From assembly GCA_963777755.1 (NCBI GenBank), contig CAVZSC010000032.1, positions 1 through 64,000 on the forward strand: DNA of 64,000 nt, in the 5' to 3' direction. The notes under the pieces were generated by a model, which had not been told where the DNA came from, searched no databases, and worked only from the letters and a program-made list of their open reading frames with translations. How positions within the stretch are numbered: the stretch's first letter is position 1; every line of letters starts with the position of its first letter. Shown here in pieces: positions 26,130 through 35,555 of the stretch. A program made the translations under genes and the position numbers. This DNA is from DATFWC01 sp963777755. GTDB taxonomy: Bacteria; Pseudomonadota; Alphaproteobacteria; Rhizobiales; Xanthobacteraceae.

Positions 26130-27872
26130 CTATAGATCGAACGAATCAGCCTTCGCGGTCGCCTGGCGCGCCAGCAGCGAAGCATCAGGTTTCAGCAGCG
26201 GCGTGCCGGGATCGCGGAAGGCGTTGGTGATCGGATATCGTCGATCGCGGCCGAAGTTCCGCAGCGTGACCTTGACCCCGGGCGCCGCTTGGCGCCGCTT
26301 GTATTCCGCCAGATTGAGCATGCGCTCGACCTTCACCACCAGGTCGCGGTCGAAGCCTGCCGCAACGATGTGGGCGACCGCCTCCTCGCTTTCGACCAGT
26401 CGTTCCAGGATCTGATCGAGCACGTCATAGGGCGGCAGCGTGTCCTGGTCCTTCTGGTTCTCGGCGAGCTCGGCGCTCGGCGCGCGCGTGATGATGTTCT
26501 CCGGGATGACCGGCCCATCAGGACCATGCGCCCAGTCCGGCTTCCAGGAGTTGCGCAGGCGCGCCAGACGATAGACCTCGGTCTTGTAGAGGTCCTTGAT
26601 CGGATTGAAGCCACCGTTCATGTCGCCATAGAGCGTGGCGTACCCGACCGACATTTCCGACTTGTTGCCAGTCGTCACCACCATCAGGCCGAACTTGTTG
26701 GAGATCGCCATCAGGATGGTGCCGCGTGCGCGCGACTGCAGGTTCTCCTCGGTGATGCCGCGCGGCGTGCCGGCAAACAGCGGCGCCAACGCCTGCTCGA
26801 GGCCCTGCACGGCGCTCTCGATCGACACCACGTCGTATTGCACGCCGAGCGTCTGGGCGACCTGCGCGGCGTCGGTCAAGGATTCCTGCGCTGTGTAGCG
26901 ATAGGGCAGCATCACGCAACGCACGCGCTTGGGCCCCAACGCGTCGACCGCCATCGCGGCGCAGACGGCCGAATCGATGCCGCCGGAGAGCCCCAGCACC
27001 ACACCGGGAAAGCGGTTCTTGTCGACGTAATCGCGCAAACCCAGCACGCAGGCCGCATAGTCGGCCTGGTCGCGTTCCTCGAGCGGGACGATCGGGCCTT
27101 CGCAGCGCCAGCTGTTGCCTGAGCGCGACCAGCGCACGGTCGTGACGCACTCGCGGAACGCGGGCAACTGCAGCGCCAGCGAACGGTCGGCGTGAATCGC
27201 GAACGAGGCGCCGTCGAACACCAGCTCGTCCTGACCGCCCACCTGGTTCACATAGAGGATCGGCAGCCCGCTTTCCGTCACCCGCGCAATCGCGACGTTG
27301 AGGCGCACGTCGTCCTTGTCGCGCCAATAGGGCGAGCCGTTGGGAACGACCATGAGCTCGGAGCCCGTCTCGGCCAGGCATTCGACCACGTCCTCGCCCC
27401 AGATGTCTTCGCAGATCGGTGCCGCCAGGCGCACGCCGCGGAAATTCAACGGGCCCGGCATCGGTCCCGGCGCGAATACCCGCTTCTCGTCGAACACGCC
27501 GTAGTTCGGCAGATCGACCTTGAAGCGAAGCGCGCTGATGCGGCCCTCCTCCAGTAGCGCCACCGCGTTGTGCAGCTTCTCGTTCTCGACCCAGGGGGTG
27601 CCGACCAGCAGGGCCGGTCCACCCTGCGCGGTCTCGCGCGCGAGCGCCTCGACGGCAGCGCGGCAGGCCGCCTGAAAGGCCGGCTTGAGCACGAGGTCCT
27701 CGGGCGGATAGCCGGCGATGAAGAGTTCGGGGAACACCACCAGGTCGGCACCATCGCGCGCCGCCTGCGCGCGCGCTTGGCGCACCTTTTCGGCATTGCC
27801 GGCGACGTCGCCGACGGTCGAATTGAGCTGCGCCACCGCGATAGCCAGTCGATCGGACGGACGGTTGTTCAT
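26130..27872 (-). CDS. nadE: Glutamine-dependent NAD+ synthetase
   Basis: Makes NAD+ from deamido-NAD+ using glutamine. The 580-residue fusion has an N-terminal nitrilase-type glutaminase with triad Glu49 (FPELF), Lys118 (RFKVDLPNYG) and Cys154 (PICEDIWGE), and a C-terminal synthetase with the PP-loop SGGIDS (296-301), TTGNKSEMSVGYATLYGDMNGGFNPIKDLYKT and RAPSAELAENQKDQDTLPPYDVLD. Family length is normal. It is convergent with the DUF2865 gene, with 9 bp between stops. Confidence 0.96.
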   Translation of the reverse strand: MNNRPSDRLAIAVAQLNSTVGDVAGNAEKVRQARAQAARDGADLVVFPELFIAGYPPEDLVLKPAFQAACRAAVEALARETAQGGPALLVGTPWVENEKLHNAVALLEEGRISALRFKVDLPNYGVFDEKRVFAPGPMPGPLNFRGVRLAAPICEDIWGEDVVECLAETGSELMVVPNGSPYWRDKDDVRLNVAIARVTESGLPILYVNQVGGQDELVFDGASFAIHADRSLALQLPAFRECVTTVRWSRSGNSWRCEGPIVPLEERDQADYAACVLGLRDYVDKNRFPGVVLGLSGGIDSAVCAAMAVDALGPKRVRCVMLPYRYTAQESLTDAAQVAQTLGVQYDVVSIESAVQGLEQALAPLFAGTPRGITEENLQSRARGTILMAISNKFGLMVVTTGNKSEMSVGYATLYGDMNGGFNPIKDLYKTEVYRLARLRNSWKPDWAHGPDGPVIPENIITRAPSAELAENQKDQDTLPPYDVLDQILERLVESEEAVAHIVAAGFDRDLVVKVERMLNLAEYKRRQAAPGVKVTLRNFGRDRRYPITNAFRDPGTPLLKPDASLLARQATAKADSFDL

Positions 27873-28066
27873 GGATAAGGTCTAGCGCGCCGACGCCGAA
27901 GACCGCAATGGAGGCTTGCCAAGTCTACGATCGGACGCTGCGGAAGTGGCGAGAATTCTACCGCCCGAACTACCTCGCAAAGCCATCGTGGCGCCGCCGG
28001 GATACCCCGGCGGCCCCTTGCTCGCGATAGGCAGTACTCAAAACATTCCGGAGAACCTGCCGGCCT

Positions 28067-29452
28067 CTACGGCGTCATGAACCTGTTTGCGGCGATTGAT
28101 CCGATGGCTCCGGTGATGTCGACGAGCACGTCGGTGGCGTCATCGAATGAGCTGTAGGCGCCGTCCTGATTGATTGCCAGGAAGGTGCGCCCACCGAACG
28201 TGAACTGGGCCGCAACCATGGCCGTGCTGTCACCCGCCATGGCATACGCGGCCGAGATGGCGACATTGGCGGTCGCCGCCAGGTTCGGCTGCGAGAAGGC
28301 CCCCAGATTGGCGGCAAAGGTCACCTGAGTTGCGGTGGCAACGAAGTCTTCCGTCCAGTTGAGGTCGGCGATCCAATCGCGCGGGCCACCGCCGGCTGCA
28401 TTCTCGCCATCGAAGCCGGCGACATCGAAATAGAACCTGTCGTGATCCGCTCCGCCCGTGAGCGTGTCGATGCCGGCGCCGCCCGACAGACCGTCTTTCC
28501 CCTCACCGCCAACGAGACTGTCCGCGCCGGCCCCGGCTCGGATCGAGTTGTCGCCTTGGCCGCCAAATACAGTGTTATTGCCGCCACCCGTGACGACGAC
28601 GTGGTCAACGTCCTCGTTGCCCCAAATGAGATTGTTGCCCGCAGCAACCGTGATCGAGTTTGCCCCGTTTCCAGCGATCACTGTGTTGTTTCCGCCGCCT
28701 GCCACAATGGTGTCTGCCCCGCCATTGCCGAAGAGCCACTCGGCCGTCGCGTTGCCGAGCAGGGAGTCGTCGCCGTCGGCCGCGTCGTTGCCGCCCACCA
28801 AGGTCGCGCTGGTGGCGGCGCCGGCCATGAGGGTATCGGCCCCTTCATTGCCCAGCAGGATGGGGCTTCCACCTCCGTTGACGACAACCAGCAAGTCATT
28901 GCCGAGACCGCCGATAACCGTATCGTTGCCAGGCGACACGATGACCGTATCGTTGCCCTGATTGCCCCAAACGAGGTCGTCACTGGTTGCGCCCGGGCTC
29001 AGCACCGAGTCATCGCCAAAGCCACAGACGACCGTGTTGTCGCCACCATCGCCCGGATTGATCGTGTCATTTCCCCCATGACCGAAAATGATGTCCGCGC
29101 CGCTGCCGGCGGTGATCAGATCGGCAGCATCAGCAGAGTCATTGCCGCCGAGAATGGTCAGATTGGATGACGTGATCACTGTGATCGTATCGGCGCCATT
29201 GCCACCGAACAGTTGCATCGCTCCGACTGCCGAGCCGAAGATGAGATCGTTTTCGCTCCCTCCATCGGCAACGCCGGTGTTGCCGGCCTTCAGACAGATC
29301 GAATCATTCCCCGAATCGCCAGAGACGGTGACCGGACCAGATCCGGTGAAAATGCTGTCGTTTCCGGCCAGGCCGCTGATTGTCCCGGGGCCGGTCTGAC
29401 CCCCTTCGTTCAACGTATCATTCGCGGCAGTTCCAATGGCGCTATAGGACAT
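28067..29452 (-). CDS. RTX-type calcium-binding repeat protein
   Basis: A 461-residue Gly/Asp/Asn-rich protein. Residues about 8-335 consist of degenerate RTX-like nonapeptides (GGxGxDxxx), e.g. GLAGNDSIFTGSG, GGNGADTITVI, GGADHDRFYFDVAGF at the end of the array. The last 120 residues (WIADLNWTEDF to ANRFMTP) resemble the non-repeat C-terminus of type I secreted RTX proteins. No N-terminal signal peptide is seen, consistent with type I secretion, but no ABC/HlyD genes are near. Repeat variants with TVI and NNTV suggest a beta-roll that is only partly calcium-binding. Role unknown. Confidence 0.85.
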   Translation of the reverse strand: MSYSAIGTAANDTLNEGGQTGPGTISGLAGNDSIFTGSGPVTVSGDSGNDSICLKAGNTGVADGGSENDLIFGSAVGAMQLFGGNGADTITVITSSNLTILGGNDSADAADLITAGSGADIIFGHGGNDTINPGDGGDNTVVCGFGDDSVLSPGATSDDLVWGNQGNDTVIVSPGNDTVIGGLGNDLLVVVNGGGSPILLGNEGADTLMAGAATSATLVGGNDAADGDDSLLGNATAEWLFGNGGADTIVAGGGNNTVIAGNGANSITVAAGNNLIWGNEDVDHVVVTGGGNNTVFGGQGDNSIRAGAGADSLVGGEGKDGLSGGAGIDTLTGGADHDRFYFDVAGFDGENAAGGGPRDWIADLNWTEDFVATATQVTFAANLGAFSQPNLAATANVAISAAYAMAGDSTAMVAAQFTFGGRTFLAINQDGAYSSFDDATDVLVDITGAIGSIAANRFMTP

Positions 29453-29597
29453 GGCTCTCTCCCCGTGATGTCTGCCCGATAGGACGGACGAGGGAGCCTT
29501 TTCGGCGATGCGGCTTGAAACATCCCGGGGCGTCGCGCCGGGCGCGGCAATGGCCCCTCATCCGGGCACGGAGCCGCCACCCACCGGAGGCCGCCCC

Positions 29598-29951
29598 TTA
29601 CAGCAGACCCACGCGCTCGGCCAGCGCCAGGAGCCAGATGGCGGCGGCGAACAGGAGCGACAGGCCGACCGCGGCCGAGCCCAGGTCCTTCACCAGGCCC
29701 ATGCGCGGGTCGTGCTCGAGGCTGACGCGATCGCCGAGCTTCTCCACCGCCGTGTTGAGAAGCTCGACGATCATGATGAGCACGATGGCGAGGATCAGGG
29801 CCAACCGCTTCCACGCGTCGCTCGCCACCACGAAGGCGAGCGGCACCGCGATGACCAGCGCGAACAGCTCCTGGCGGAACGCCGCCTCGCTCCGCGCCGT
29901 GGCGCGGAGCCCGTTCCAGCTGTTGATGGCGGCCCGCCACAAGCGATGCAT
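29598..29951 (-). CDS. dgkA: Diacylglycerol kinase (DgkA type)
   Basis: Phosphorylates diacylglycerol at the inner membrane to recycle it to phosphatidic acid. The 117-residue protein has three membrane segments and the family signature VELLNTAVEKLGDRVS...HDPRMGLVKDLGSAAV, containing the catalytic Glu and metal-binding Glu. The start MHRLWRAAINSWNG is chosen; eight upstream residues in frame lack family match. Confidence 0.94.
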   Translation of the reverse strand: MHRLWRAAINSWNGLRATARSEAAFRQELFALVIAVPLAFVVASDAWKRLALILAIVLIMIVELLNTAVEKLGDRVSLEHDPRMGLVKDLGSAAVGLSLLFAAAIWLLALAERVGLL

Positions 29952-30047
29952 GGAGGATAGTCCGGCGACGCCCAAGCGCGCGCGACGGGAGGTTACCGCC
30001 GCGGCGTTAACCTCCCGTTGCCGCCATCGGTCAAGGTCCTGCAGGCC

Positions 30048-31208
30048 TTAACGCGCTGCGGTTGCGATACCGGCCGGCCCGCCGTTCACTTTGAGCGCCC
30101 CGATCGGCTTCAAGGTCTCGCCATCGAAACCAAGCGCCAGGATCTCCTTTTCGACCATGCACTGGACCAGAATCGTCTTGCCGTCCCGGCTCCAGGCCGC
30201 CCCCTGGCACCAATGCCCCACCTTGGCTTCTGCGACCTTGCTCAGCTTCTTTCCGTCGACCGCAAGCACCACCAGGAGTCCATTGTCGCTGAAGAATGGC
30301 GAGTTCTTCGGCTTGTTGGAACCATTCATGACCGTGACCGCCACGTGACGGCCGTCCGGGGACATTTTGAGGCCCTCCGGCGTCTGGCCGACCGTCACGG
30401 TATCGATCACGCGCGGCGGCTGGGCACGCAGGTCGATCAAGCTTGCGGTGTCCGCGTCGCCAGCGCCGATGCCGATATTGGCAACCACGGCGACGTCGCC
30501 GCGCGAGCTGATATCGAGTGGATAGGGGCGCAATCCCGCGTGCATCTCCCGCTTGGAATCCGTCACCTTGCTGCCGTCGACCGACAACAGCGAGATCTTG
30601 TTGTCGCCGTCGCGCGTGACCAGCGCAGTCCTGCCATCGGGCGAGAAAGCGATCGCGCTGGGACCCGATTTGGCATCGCCCAGCGAAATCTTGCCCGCGG
30701 GGCTCAATGCCTTGCCGGACAGCGTGAACACCGAGACGGTTCCCTCGGAGCGGTTGGCAACGAGCACGAGATTGCCGGCATTGTTGATGGCAATTCCCGC
30801 GGCACCCGCTCCAGCCTCGACTGTGCCGACCACGCTCGGCGGCGAGGTCTTCAGGTCGATGATCGAAACCTTGTTGTCAGGCACCACCTTCTTCGGATCG
30901 GCCGGGTCGATCTTGGTGGCGGCGGTCACCAGCGCGACCGACTCGTCCGGCGCGACCGCGACGCTCGAGGGCGGGCCGACGACACTCGTCGGCGCGTTGA
31001 TCTCGGCGACGATCTTCGGCGGCGATGTACCGAGATCGATGATCGTGACCGCGTCCGGTGCGGGGTTCTGCACGACGGTGTTCACGCCGTCGATCAGCAC
31101 GGCCTTGTTGTCGTTGGCCGAGACGGCAATCTGCGCCATGGATTCAACCGTCCAAATGGGTAGGGCGAGAAGCGCAAGAGCGCTGACCCGCGAGAGGCGG
31201 GATGACAT
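30048..31208 (-). CDS. Secreted beta-propeller (YVTN/WD40-like) protein
   Basis: A 386-residue exported protein with signal peptide MSSRLSRVSALALLALPIW..SMAQ. The mature part is built from repeated blades ending in VAVAPDESVALVTAA, GIAINNAGNLVLVANR, AIAFSPDGRTALVTRDGDN, GLKMSPDGRHVAVTVMN and GAAWSRDGKTILVQCM, giving about seven blades. Such propellers bind partners or substrates in the periplasm; no catalytic site is recognised. Confidence 0.85.
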   Translation of the reverse strand: MSSRLSRVSALALLALPIWTVESMAQIAVSANDNKAVLIDGVNTVVQNPAPDAVTIIDLGTSPPKIVAEINAPTSVVGPPSSVAVAPDESVALVTAATKIDPADPKKVVPDNKVSIIDLKTSPPSVVGTVEAGAGAAGIAINNAGNLVLVANRSEGTVSVFTLSGKALSPAGKISLGDAKSGPSAIAFSPDGRTALVTRDGDNKISLLSVDGSKVTDSKREMHAGLRPYPLDISSRGDVAVVANIGIGAGDADTASLIDLRAQPPRVIDTVTVGQTPEGLKMSPDGRHVAVTVMNGSNKPKNSPFFSDNGLLVVLAVDGKKLSKVAEAKVGHWCQGAAWSRDGKTILVQCMVEKEILALGFDGETLKPIGALKVNGGPAGIATAAR

Positions 31209-31272
31209 GATTTTCCTCCCTTGCTCGGTTTGATTGGTATTGCGGGCCGCACCGAGCAGCGACCCTTTGACG

Positions 31273-32676
31273 TCAGAGCCGCGCCGCGGTGGGCAACGGC
31301 CTGGCCTTGGCTACACGCTCCTGCTTGAGCAGGTCGGCGAGCAGGAAGGCGAGGTCGATCGACTGCTCCGCATTGAGGCGCGGGTCGCACACCGTGTGGT
31401 AGCGGTCGGTGAGATCGGCTTCGGTGATGGCGCGGGCGCCGCCGGTGCATTCGGTGACGTTCTGGCCGGTCATCTCGAGATGCACGCCGCCCGCGTGGGT
31501 GCCTTCCGCGGCATGGACTGCAAAAAACGTCCTCACCTCCTGCAGGATGAGATCGAACGGCCGCGTCTTGTAGCCGGACGCCGAGGTGACCGTGTTGCCG
31601 TGCATCGGGTCGCATGACCAGACCACAACCTTGCCCTCCCGCTTCACCGCGCGCACCAGCGGGGGAAGCTGCTCGGCCGCCTTGTCGGCACCCTGGCGGC
31701 AGATCAGGGTCAGCCGCCCCGGCTCGTTGTCGGGGTTGAGCACGTCGATCAGCCTGAGCAGGTTGTCGGCCGTCAGCGAGGGCCCGCATTTGAGCCCGAG
31801 CGGATTCTTGATGCCGCGGCAGAACTCCACATGGGCGTGGTCGACCTGGCGGGTGCGATCGCCGACCCACAGCATGTGGCCGGAGGTGCAGTACCAGTCG
31901 CCCGAGGTGGAGTCGACCCGGGTCATCGCCTGCTCGTAGCCGAGCAGCAGAGCCTCGTGGCTGGTGTAGAAATCGGTCGTGCGCAGCTCGGGGTGGCTTT
32001 CCGGATCGAGCCCGCAGGCGCGCATGAAGTTGAGCGCCTCGGAGATGCGGTCGGCGAGCTCCTCGTAGTGGTGCGACTGCGACGAGTCCTTGACGTAGCC
32101 GAGCATCCATTCGTGCACACGGGCGAGGCTCGCATAGCCGCCATGGGCGAATGCGCGCAACAGATTGAGGGTTGCGGCCGAGAGCCGGTAGGCCTCGATC
32201 TGCCGCTGCGGGTCGGGGGTGCGCGCAGCCTCGGTGAACTCCATGCTGTTGATGATATCGCCGCGATAGCTCGGCAGCTCCTTGCCGTCCTTCGTCTCGG
32301 TCGGCGAGGAACGCGGCTTGGCGAACTGGCCGGCGATGCGCCCGACCTTCACCACCGGGCACGCCGCCGCATAGGTCAGCACCACCGCCATCTGCAGGAA
32401 GACGCGGAAGAAATCGCGGATGTTGTTGGCCGTATGGCTGATCGCCCGATGCTCGGTGAAGCTCTCGGCGCAATCGCCCCCCTGCAGCAGGAAAGCCTGG
32501 CCGGCCGCGACGCGCCCGAGCGAAGCTTTGAGGTTGCGCGCCTCGCCGGCAAAGATCAGCGGCGGAAAGGTCGCAAGCTGCTGCTCGACATGGGCGAGCG
32601 CCCGCGCATCCGGATAATCCGGCATCTGCTTGATCGGTTTCTGGCGCCAGCCATCCGGCGTCCAACGTTCGGCCAT
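31273..32676 (-). CDS. Class II 3-deoxy-7-phosphoheptulonate synthase (DAHP synthase)
   Basis: First enzyme of the shikimate pathway (phosphoenolpyruvate plus erythrose-4-phosphate to DAHP). The 467-residue protein is the plant-like class II form: LLQGGDCAESFTEH, PVVKVGRIAGQFAKPRSSP, VGDRTRQVDHAHVEFCRGIKNPLGLKCGPS, VVWSCDPMHGNT, GVHLEMTGQNVTECTGG and CDPRLNAEQS. The start MAERWTPDGWRQKPIKQMPDY is the usual class II opening; a longer in-frame start overlaps non-coding DNA. In related genomes it is found near gor and rpiA, as here. Confidence 0.95.
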   Translation of the reverse strand: MAERWTPDGWRQKPIKQMPDYPDARALAHVEQQLATFPPLIFAGEARNLKASLGRVAAGQAFLLQGGDCAESFTEHRAISHTANNIRDFFRVFLQMAVVLTYAAACPVVKVGRIAGQFAKPRSSPTETKDGKELPSYRGDIINSMEFTEAARTPDPQRQIEAYRLSAATLNLLRAFAHGGYASLARVHEWMLGYVKDSSQSHHYEELADRISEALNFMRACGLDPESHPELRTTDFYTSHEALLLGYEQAMTRVDSTSGDWYCTSGHMLWVGDRTRQVDHAHVEFCRGIKNPLGLKCGPSLTADNLLRLIDVLNPDNEPGRLTLICRQGADKAAEQLPPLVRAVKREGKVVVWSCDPMHGNTVTSASGYKTRPFDLILQEVRTFFAVHAAEGTHAGGVHLEMTGQNVTECTGGARAITEADLTDRYHTVCDPRLNAEQSIDLAFLLADLLKQERVAKARPLPTAARL

Positions 32677-32972
32677 GAGACCCTCCGCAACTCCAGAACA
32701 TCCGAACGGACGCAAGCACAGGCGCCCGGTTCGGCGCAGAGCCGGGTTATACACGACCCGAGGCCCCGGGGTGAACCCGTTGTCGATCAATCGGCAAGGG
32801 CCAGCCGAACTCGCCGGCGCGCGGTCCACGCAAAGTCTTGTCGCCGCGCGCGCCGCCGAGGCACAAAAAGCCGATCCGCGCGGCCCTACCGTGCGGATCG
32901 ACCATATCGCCACATTTCAGGCCGGGACGCCGCGGCGGTGGGGGCGCGGCGGCCGGGAAAAGCGTGGCCCGA

Positions 32973-33185
32973 TCAGATCCTCTTGCCGCACGTCCACTGG
33001 GCGCAGGACCCGCACTTCGCTTTCTTCGTGCAATAGAAGTTCATCGACGGGGTGCAGCCCTTGGGCGTGACCGCTTCCATGCAACGCGGCGGTTTCTTTG
33101 CCGCCTGGGCGCTATCGCCCAACGAGATCCCGAAGAACACCGAGCCGCACAAAACACTCAGCGTCAAAGCGCGTAACAGCATCAT
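32973..33185 (-). CDS. Small secreted Cys-rich protein (70 aa)
   Basis: Signal peptide MMLLRALTLSVLCGSVFFG..SAQA, then a short basic mature part with seven Cys (RCMEAVTPKGCTPSMNFYC, KCGSCAQWTCGK). Probably disulphide-bonded in the periplasm. A ribosome site (GGGGAGGAT) lies just upstream of the ATG. No known function. Confidence 0.65.
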   Translation of the reverse strand: MMLLRALTLSVLCGSVFFGISLGDSAQAAKKPPRCMEAVTPKGCTPSMNFYCTKKAKCGSCAQWTCGKRI

Positions 33186-33585
33186 ATCCTCCCCTCGCTG
33201 ATTGCTATCGCTTCCCGAGCCGTGAATCGTACCCAGCCCGGTACCGCCATTGGTCCAGATCGGTACGCGTTCGTCAACCTTGATGGAACGCGACCGGGAA
33301 GCCCTTTCCGATACGCCAAGTTGCGCCGTGACCGTTTCACGGCTCTGCCGAACCGCGAAATGATCCAGATATTCAGGCTGGTCGCATTTCCTTAGGAAAA
33401 TCGATCCACGCCCCGATCAAGTCGAGGACGGGGAAACCCATTTGCCCCTTTACGCAATTTGCCGTTTGAAACGGCGGGCAAATGGGCGGAATTGTGCTGC
33501 AGGTGGCCTCTTTCTTGGCCTTGCAGGCGGCGGAAGCCTCATCGCTCGCCGCCCACATCTCCCGTCAACGACCCTGCACGGGCGC

Positions 33586-34971
33586 TCACTCCGCGGCCTC
33601 GCGGCCGTAGCTCTTGCTCACCGTTCGCATGGTGACGAGCTCCTCGGCGATCGTGGGATGCACCGCCATGGTGGCGTCGAAGTCGGCCTTGGTGGCGCCC
33701 ATCTTCACGGCGATGGCGGCCAACTGGACCATTTCGCCGGCATCGGGACCGACAATGTGGCAACCCACGACGCGGTTCGTCCGCCCGTCGACCACGAGCT
33801 TCAGCAACACTGTCGTGTCGCGTCCCGACAGGGTCGCCTTGAGCGGCCGGAACATCGTCTTGTAGATGTCGACCGTTGAGACCTGCGCCTGCGCCTGGGC
33901 TTCGGTCAGGCCCACCACCCCCACCTCGGGCTCGCTGAACACCGCGGTCGGGACATTGGCATGGTCGACCCGGGTCGGCCGGCCGCCGAACACGGTATCG
34001 GCGAAGGCGTGGCCCTCGCGGATCGCGACCGGCGTGAGGTTGACGCGGTTGGTCACGTCGCCGACCGCGTAGATGTGTGGGACCGAGGTGCGCGAATAGT
34101 CGTCGACCGCGATCCCTCCGTTGTCGGCGAGCTTCACGCCCGCCGCCGCGAGCCCGAGCCCATGCGTGTTGGGCGGGCGGCCGATCGCGAACATGACCTG
34201 ATCAGCCGTCACCCGATTGCCGCCGGAGAGGTGCGCGCACAGCTCGCGGCCGTTGCGCTCCACCGCCTCGACCCGGTTGTGTGTGATCACATGGATGCCG
34301 CGCTTCTCCATTTCCTCGCGCACGTGCTCGCGCACGTCGTCGTCGAACCCGCGCAGGATGTTGTCGCCGCGATAGACCAGGCTGACCTTGGCGCCGAGCC
34401 CGGCAAAGATGCAGGCGAACTCGACCGCAATGTAGGCGCCGCCCTGCACCAGGACGCGCTTGGGCAGCTCGGCGAGATCGAACGCCTCGTTGGAGGAAAC
34501 AACGTGCTCGATGCCGGGGATGATCGGACCCGCATAGGGGGACGCGCCGGTCGCGATGAGAACATGGGCGGCGCGAATGCGCTCGCCGGTCGCGACGAGG
34601 CGGATCGTGTGGGGATCCTCGAGCTCCGCGCGGCTCTTGACGACGGTGACGCCCGCCTTCTGCAGCGTCGTCGAATAGGCCGCCTCCAGCCGGGCGATTT
34701 CCTTGTCCTTGTTGGCGATCAGCGTCGACCAGTCGAACGCGGGCGCACGCAGCGTCCAGCCGTAGCCTGCCGCATCCTCGAAATCGAGCGAAAAGCGCGA
34801 CGCGTAGACCAGGAGCTTCTTCGGCACGCAACCGCGGATGACGCACGTGCCGCCGACGCGGTATTCCTCGGCGACCATCACGCGGGCGCCGTGCGTGGCT
34901 GCGATGCGCGCGGCGCGCACCCCGCCCGACCCCGCCCCGATCACGAACAGATCGACGTCGTCAGCCGCCAT
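33586..34971 (-). CDS. gor: Glutathione-disulphide reductase
   Basis: Reduces GSSG with NADPH. The 461-residue flavoprotein has the FAD dinucleotide motif VIGAGSGGVRAAR, the redox disulphide Cys43-Cys48 in GGTCVIRGCVPKKL, a second nucleotide motif around VLVQGGAYIAVEFACIFAGLG, the FAD block VTNRVNLTPVAIREG and the C-terminal catalytic His-Glu in AVHPTIAEELVTM. GCVPKKL is the form typical of glutathione reductase. Followed on the same strand by nothing close; DUF2059 and rpiA lie upstream on the same strand. Confidence 0.95.
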   Translation of the reverse strand: MAADDVDLFVIGAGSGGVRAARIAATHGARVMVAEEYRVGGTCVIRGCVPKKLLVYASRFSLDFEDAAGYGWTLRAPAFDWSTLIANKDKEIARLEAAYSTTLQKAGVTVVKSRAELEDPHTIRLVATGERIRAAHVLIATGASPYAGPIIPGIEHVVSSNEAFDLAELPKRVLVQGGAYIAVEFACIFAGLGAKVSLVYRGDNILRGFDDDVREHVREEMEKRGIHVITHNRVEAVERNGRELCAHLSGGNRVTADQVMFAIGRPPNTHGLGLAAAGVKLADNGGIAVDDYSRTSVPHIYAVGDVTNRVNLTPVAIREGHAFADTVFGGRPTRVDHANVPTAVFSEPEVGVVGLTEAQAQAQVSTVDIYKTMFRPLKATLSGRDTTVLLKLVVDGRTNRVVGCHIVGPDAGEMVQLAAIAVKMGATKADFDATMAVHPTIAEELVTMRTVSKSYGREAAE

Positions 34972-35022
34972 TTTGACAGTCCATTGCCCGCATCGTCGCC
35001 GCTGCGCCGTCGACCTTTCGCA

Positions 35023-35529
35023 TCACATGTCGTGGCCCTTTTTCTTGAGCTCGGCGCGAAACCGGTTCATCACGTCCTGCGACATCCGCTGCGACCAGGC
35101 CTCGGCGCGGGACAATCCCTGGTCGATGAGGGTCGGCTCCTCGGTGACGAACTTCTTGCCGACCGGCGTCTTGTAGAAGGCGATCACTTCCTTCATTTCC
35201 GCCTCGGTGAAGCGCTGCGCATAGAGCCGCGCGATCTCGTCGATGATCTCGTTGCGTTTTGGAGAGAATTCCGTCCGCAGCTTGGTGGCGACCTCGTTGA
35301 GGTCCTTGAACAGGCTCGGATTGCTCGGGAGGATCGCGTTCTTGGTGCTCTCGATCATGCCCGGGATCAGCGGATCGAACATGGACGTGGCGCCTTTGAC
35401 GGTGAGCAGTTCCTTGGCCGTCGCAATCGCGCTCGGCGTCGGCTGCTGCGCTGCGACCGGCGTGGCACAGGCGAGCCAGCCGACCGCCAGCATGGTCAGC
35501 ACATGAGGTGCGAGCCGCGTGAGAGTCAT
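35023..35529 (-). CDS. DUF2059 secreted protein
   Basis: A 168-residue exported helical protein: signal MTLTRLAPHVLTMLAVGWLACATPVAA, then the DUF2059 domain with RLYAQRFTEAEMKEVIAFYKTPVGKKFVTEEPTLIDQG. A good ribosome site (GGAGGA) precedes the ATG. It lies between rpiA and gor on the same strand, a conserved position in relatives. Function unknown. Confidence 0.9.
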   Translation of the reverse strand: MTLTRLAPHVLTMLAVGWLACATPVAAQQPTPSAIATAKELLTVKGATSMFDPLIPGMIESTKNAILPSNPSLFKDLNEVATKLRTEFSPKRNEIIDEIARLYAQRFTEAEMKEVIAFYKTPVGKKFVTEEPTLIDQGLSRAEAWSQRMSQDVMNRFRAELKKKGHDM

Positions 35530-35555
35530 GAAATCCTCCTCCGGGTCAGACGCGA

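Noticed and set aside
33373..33558. 61-residue reverse frame with four Cys between a Cys-rich protein and gor
   Set aside because: The only ribosome-like GGGAG abuts the ATG, there is no signal peptide, and no family was recognised.
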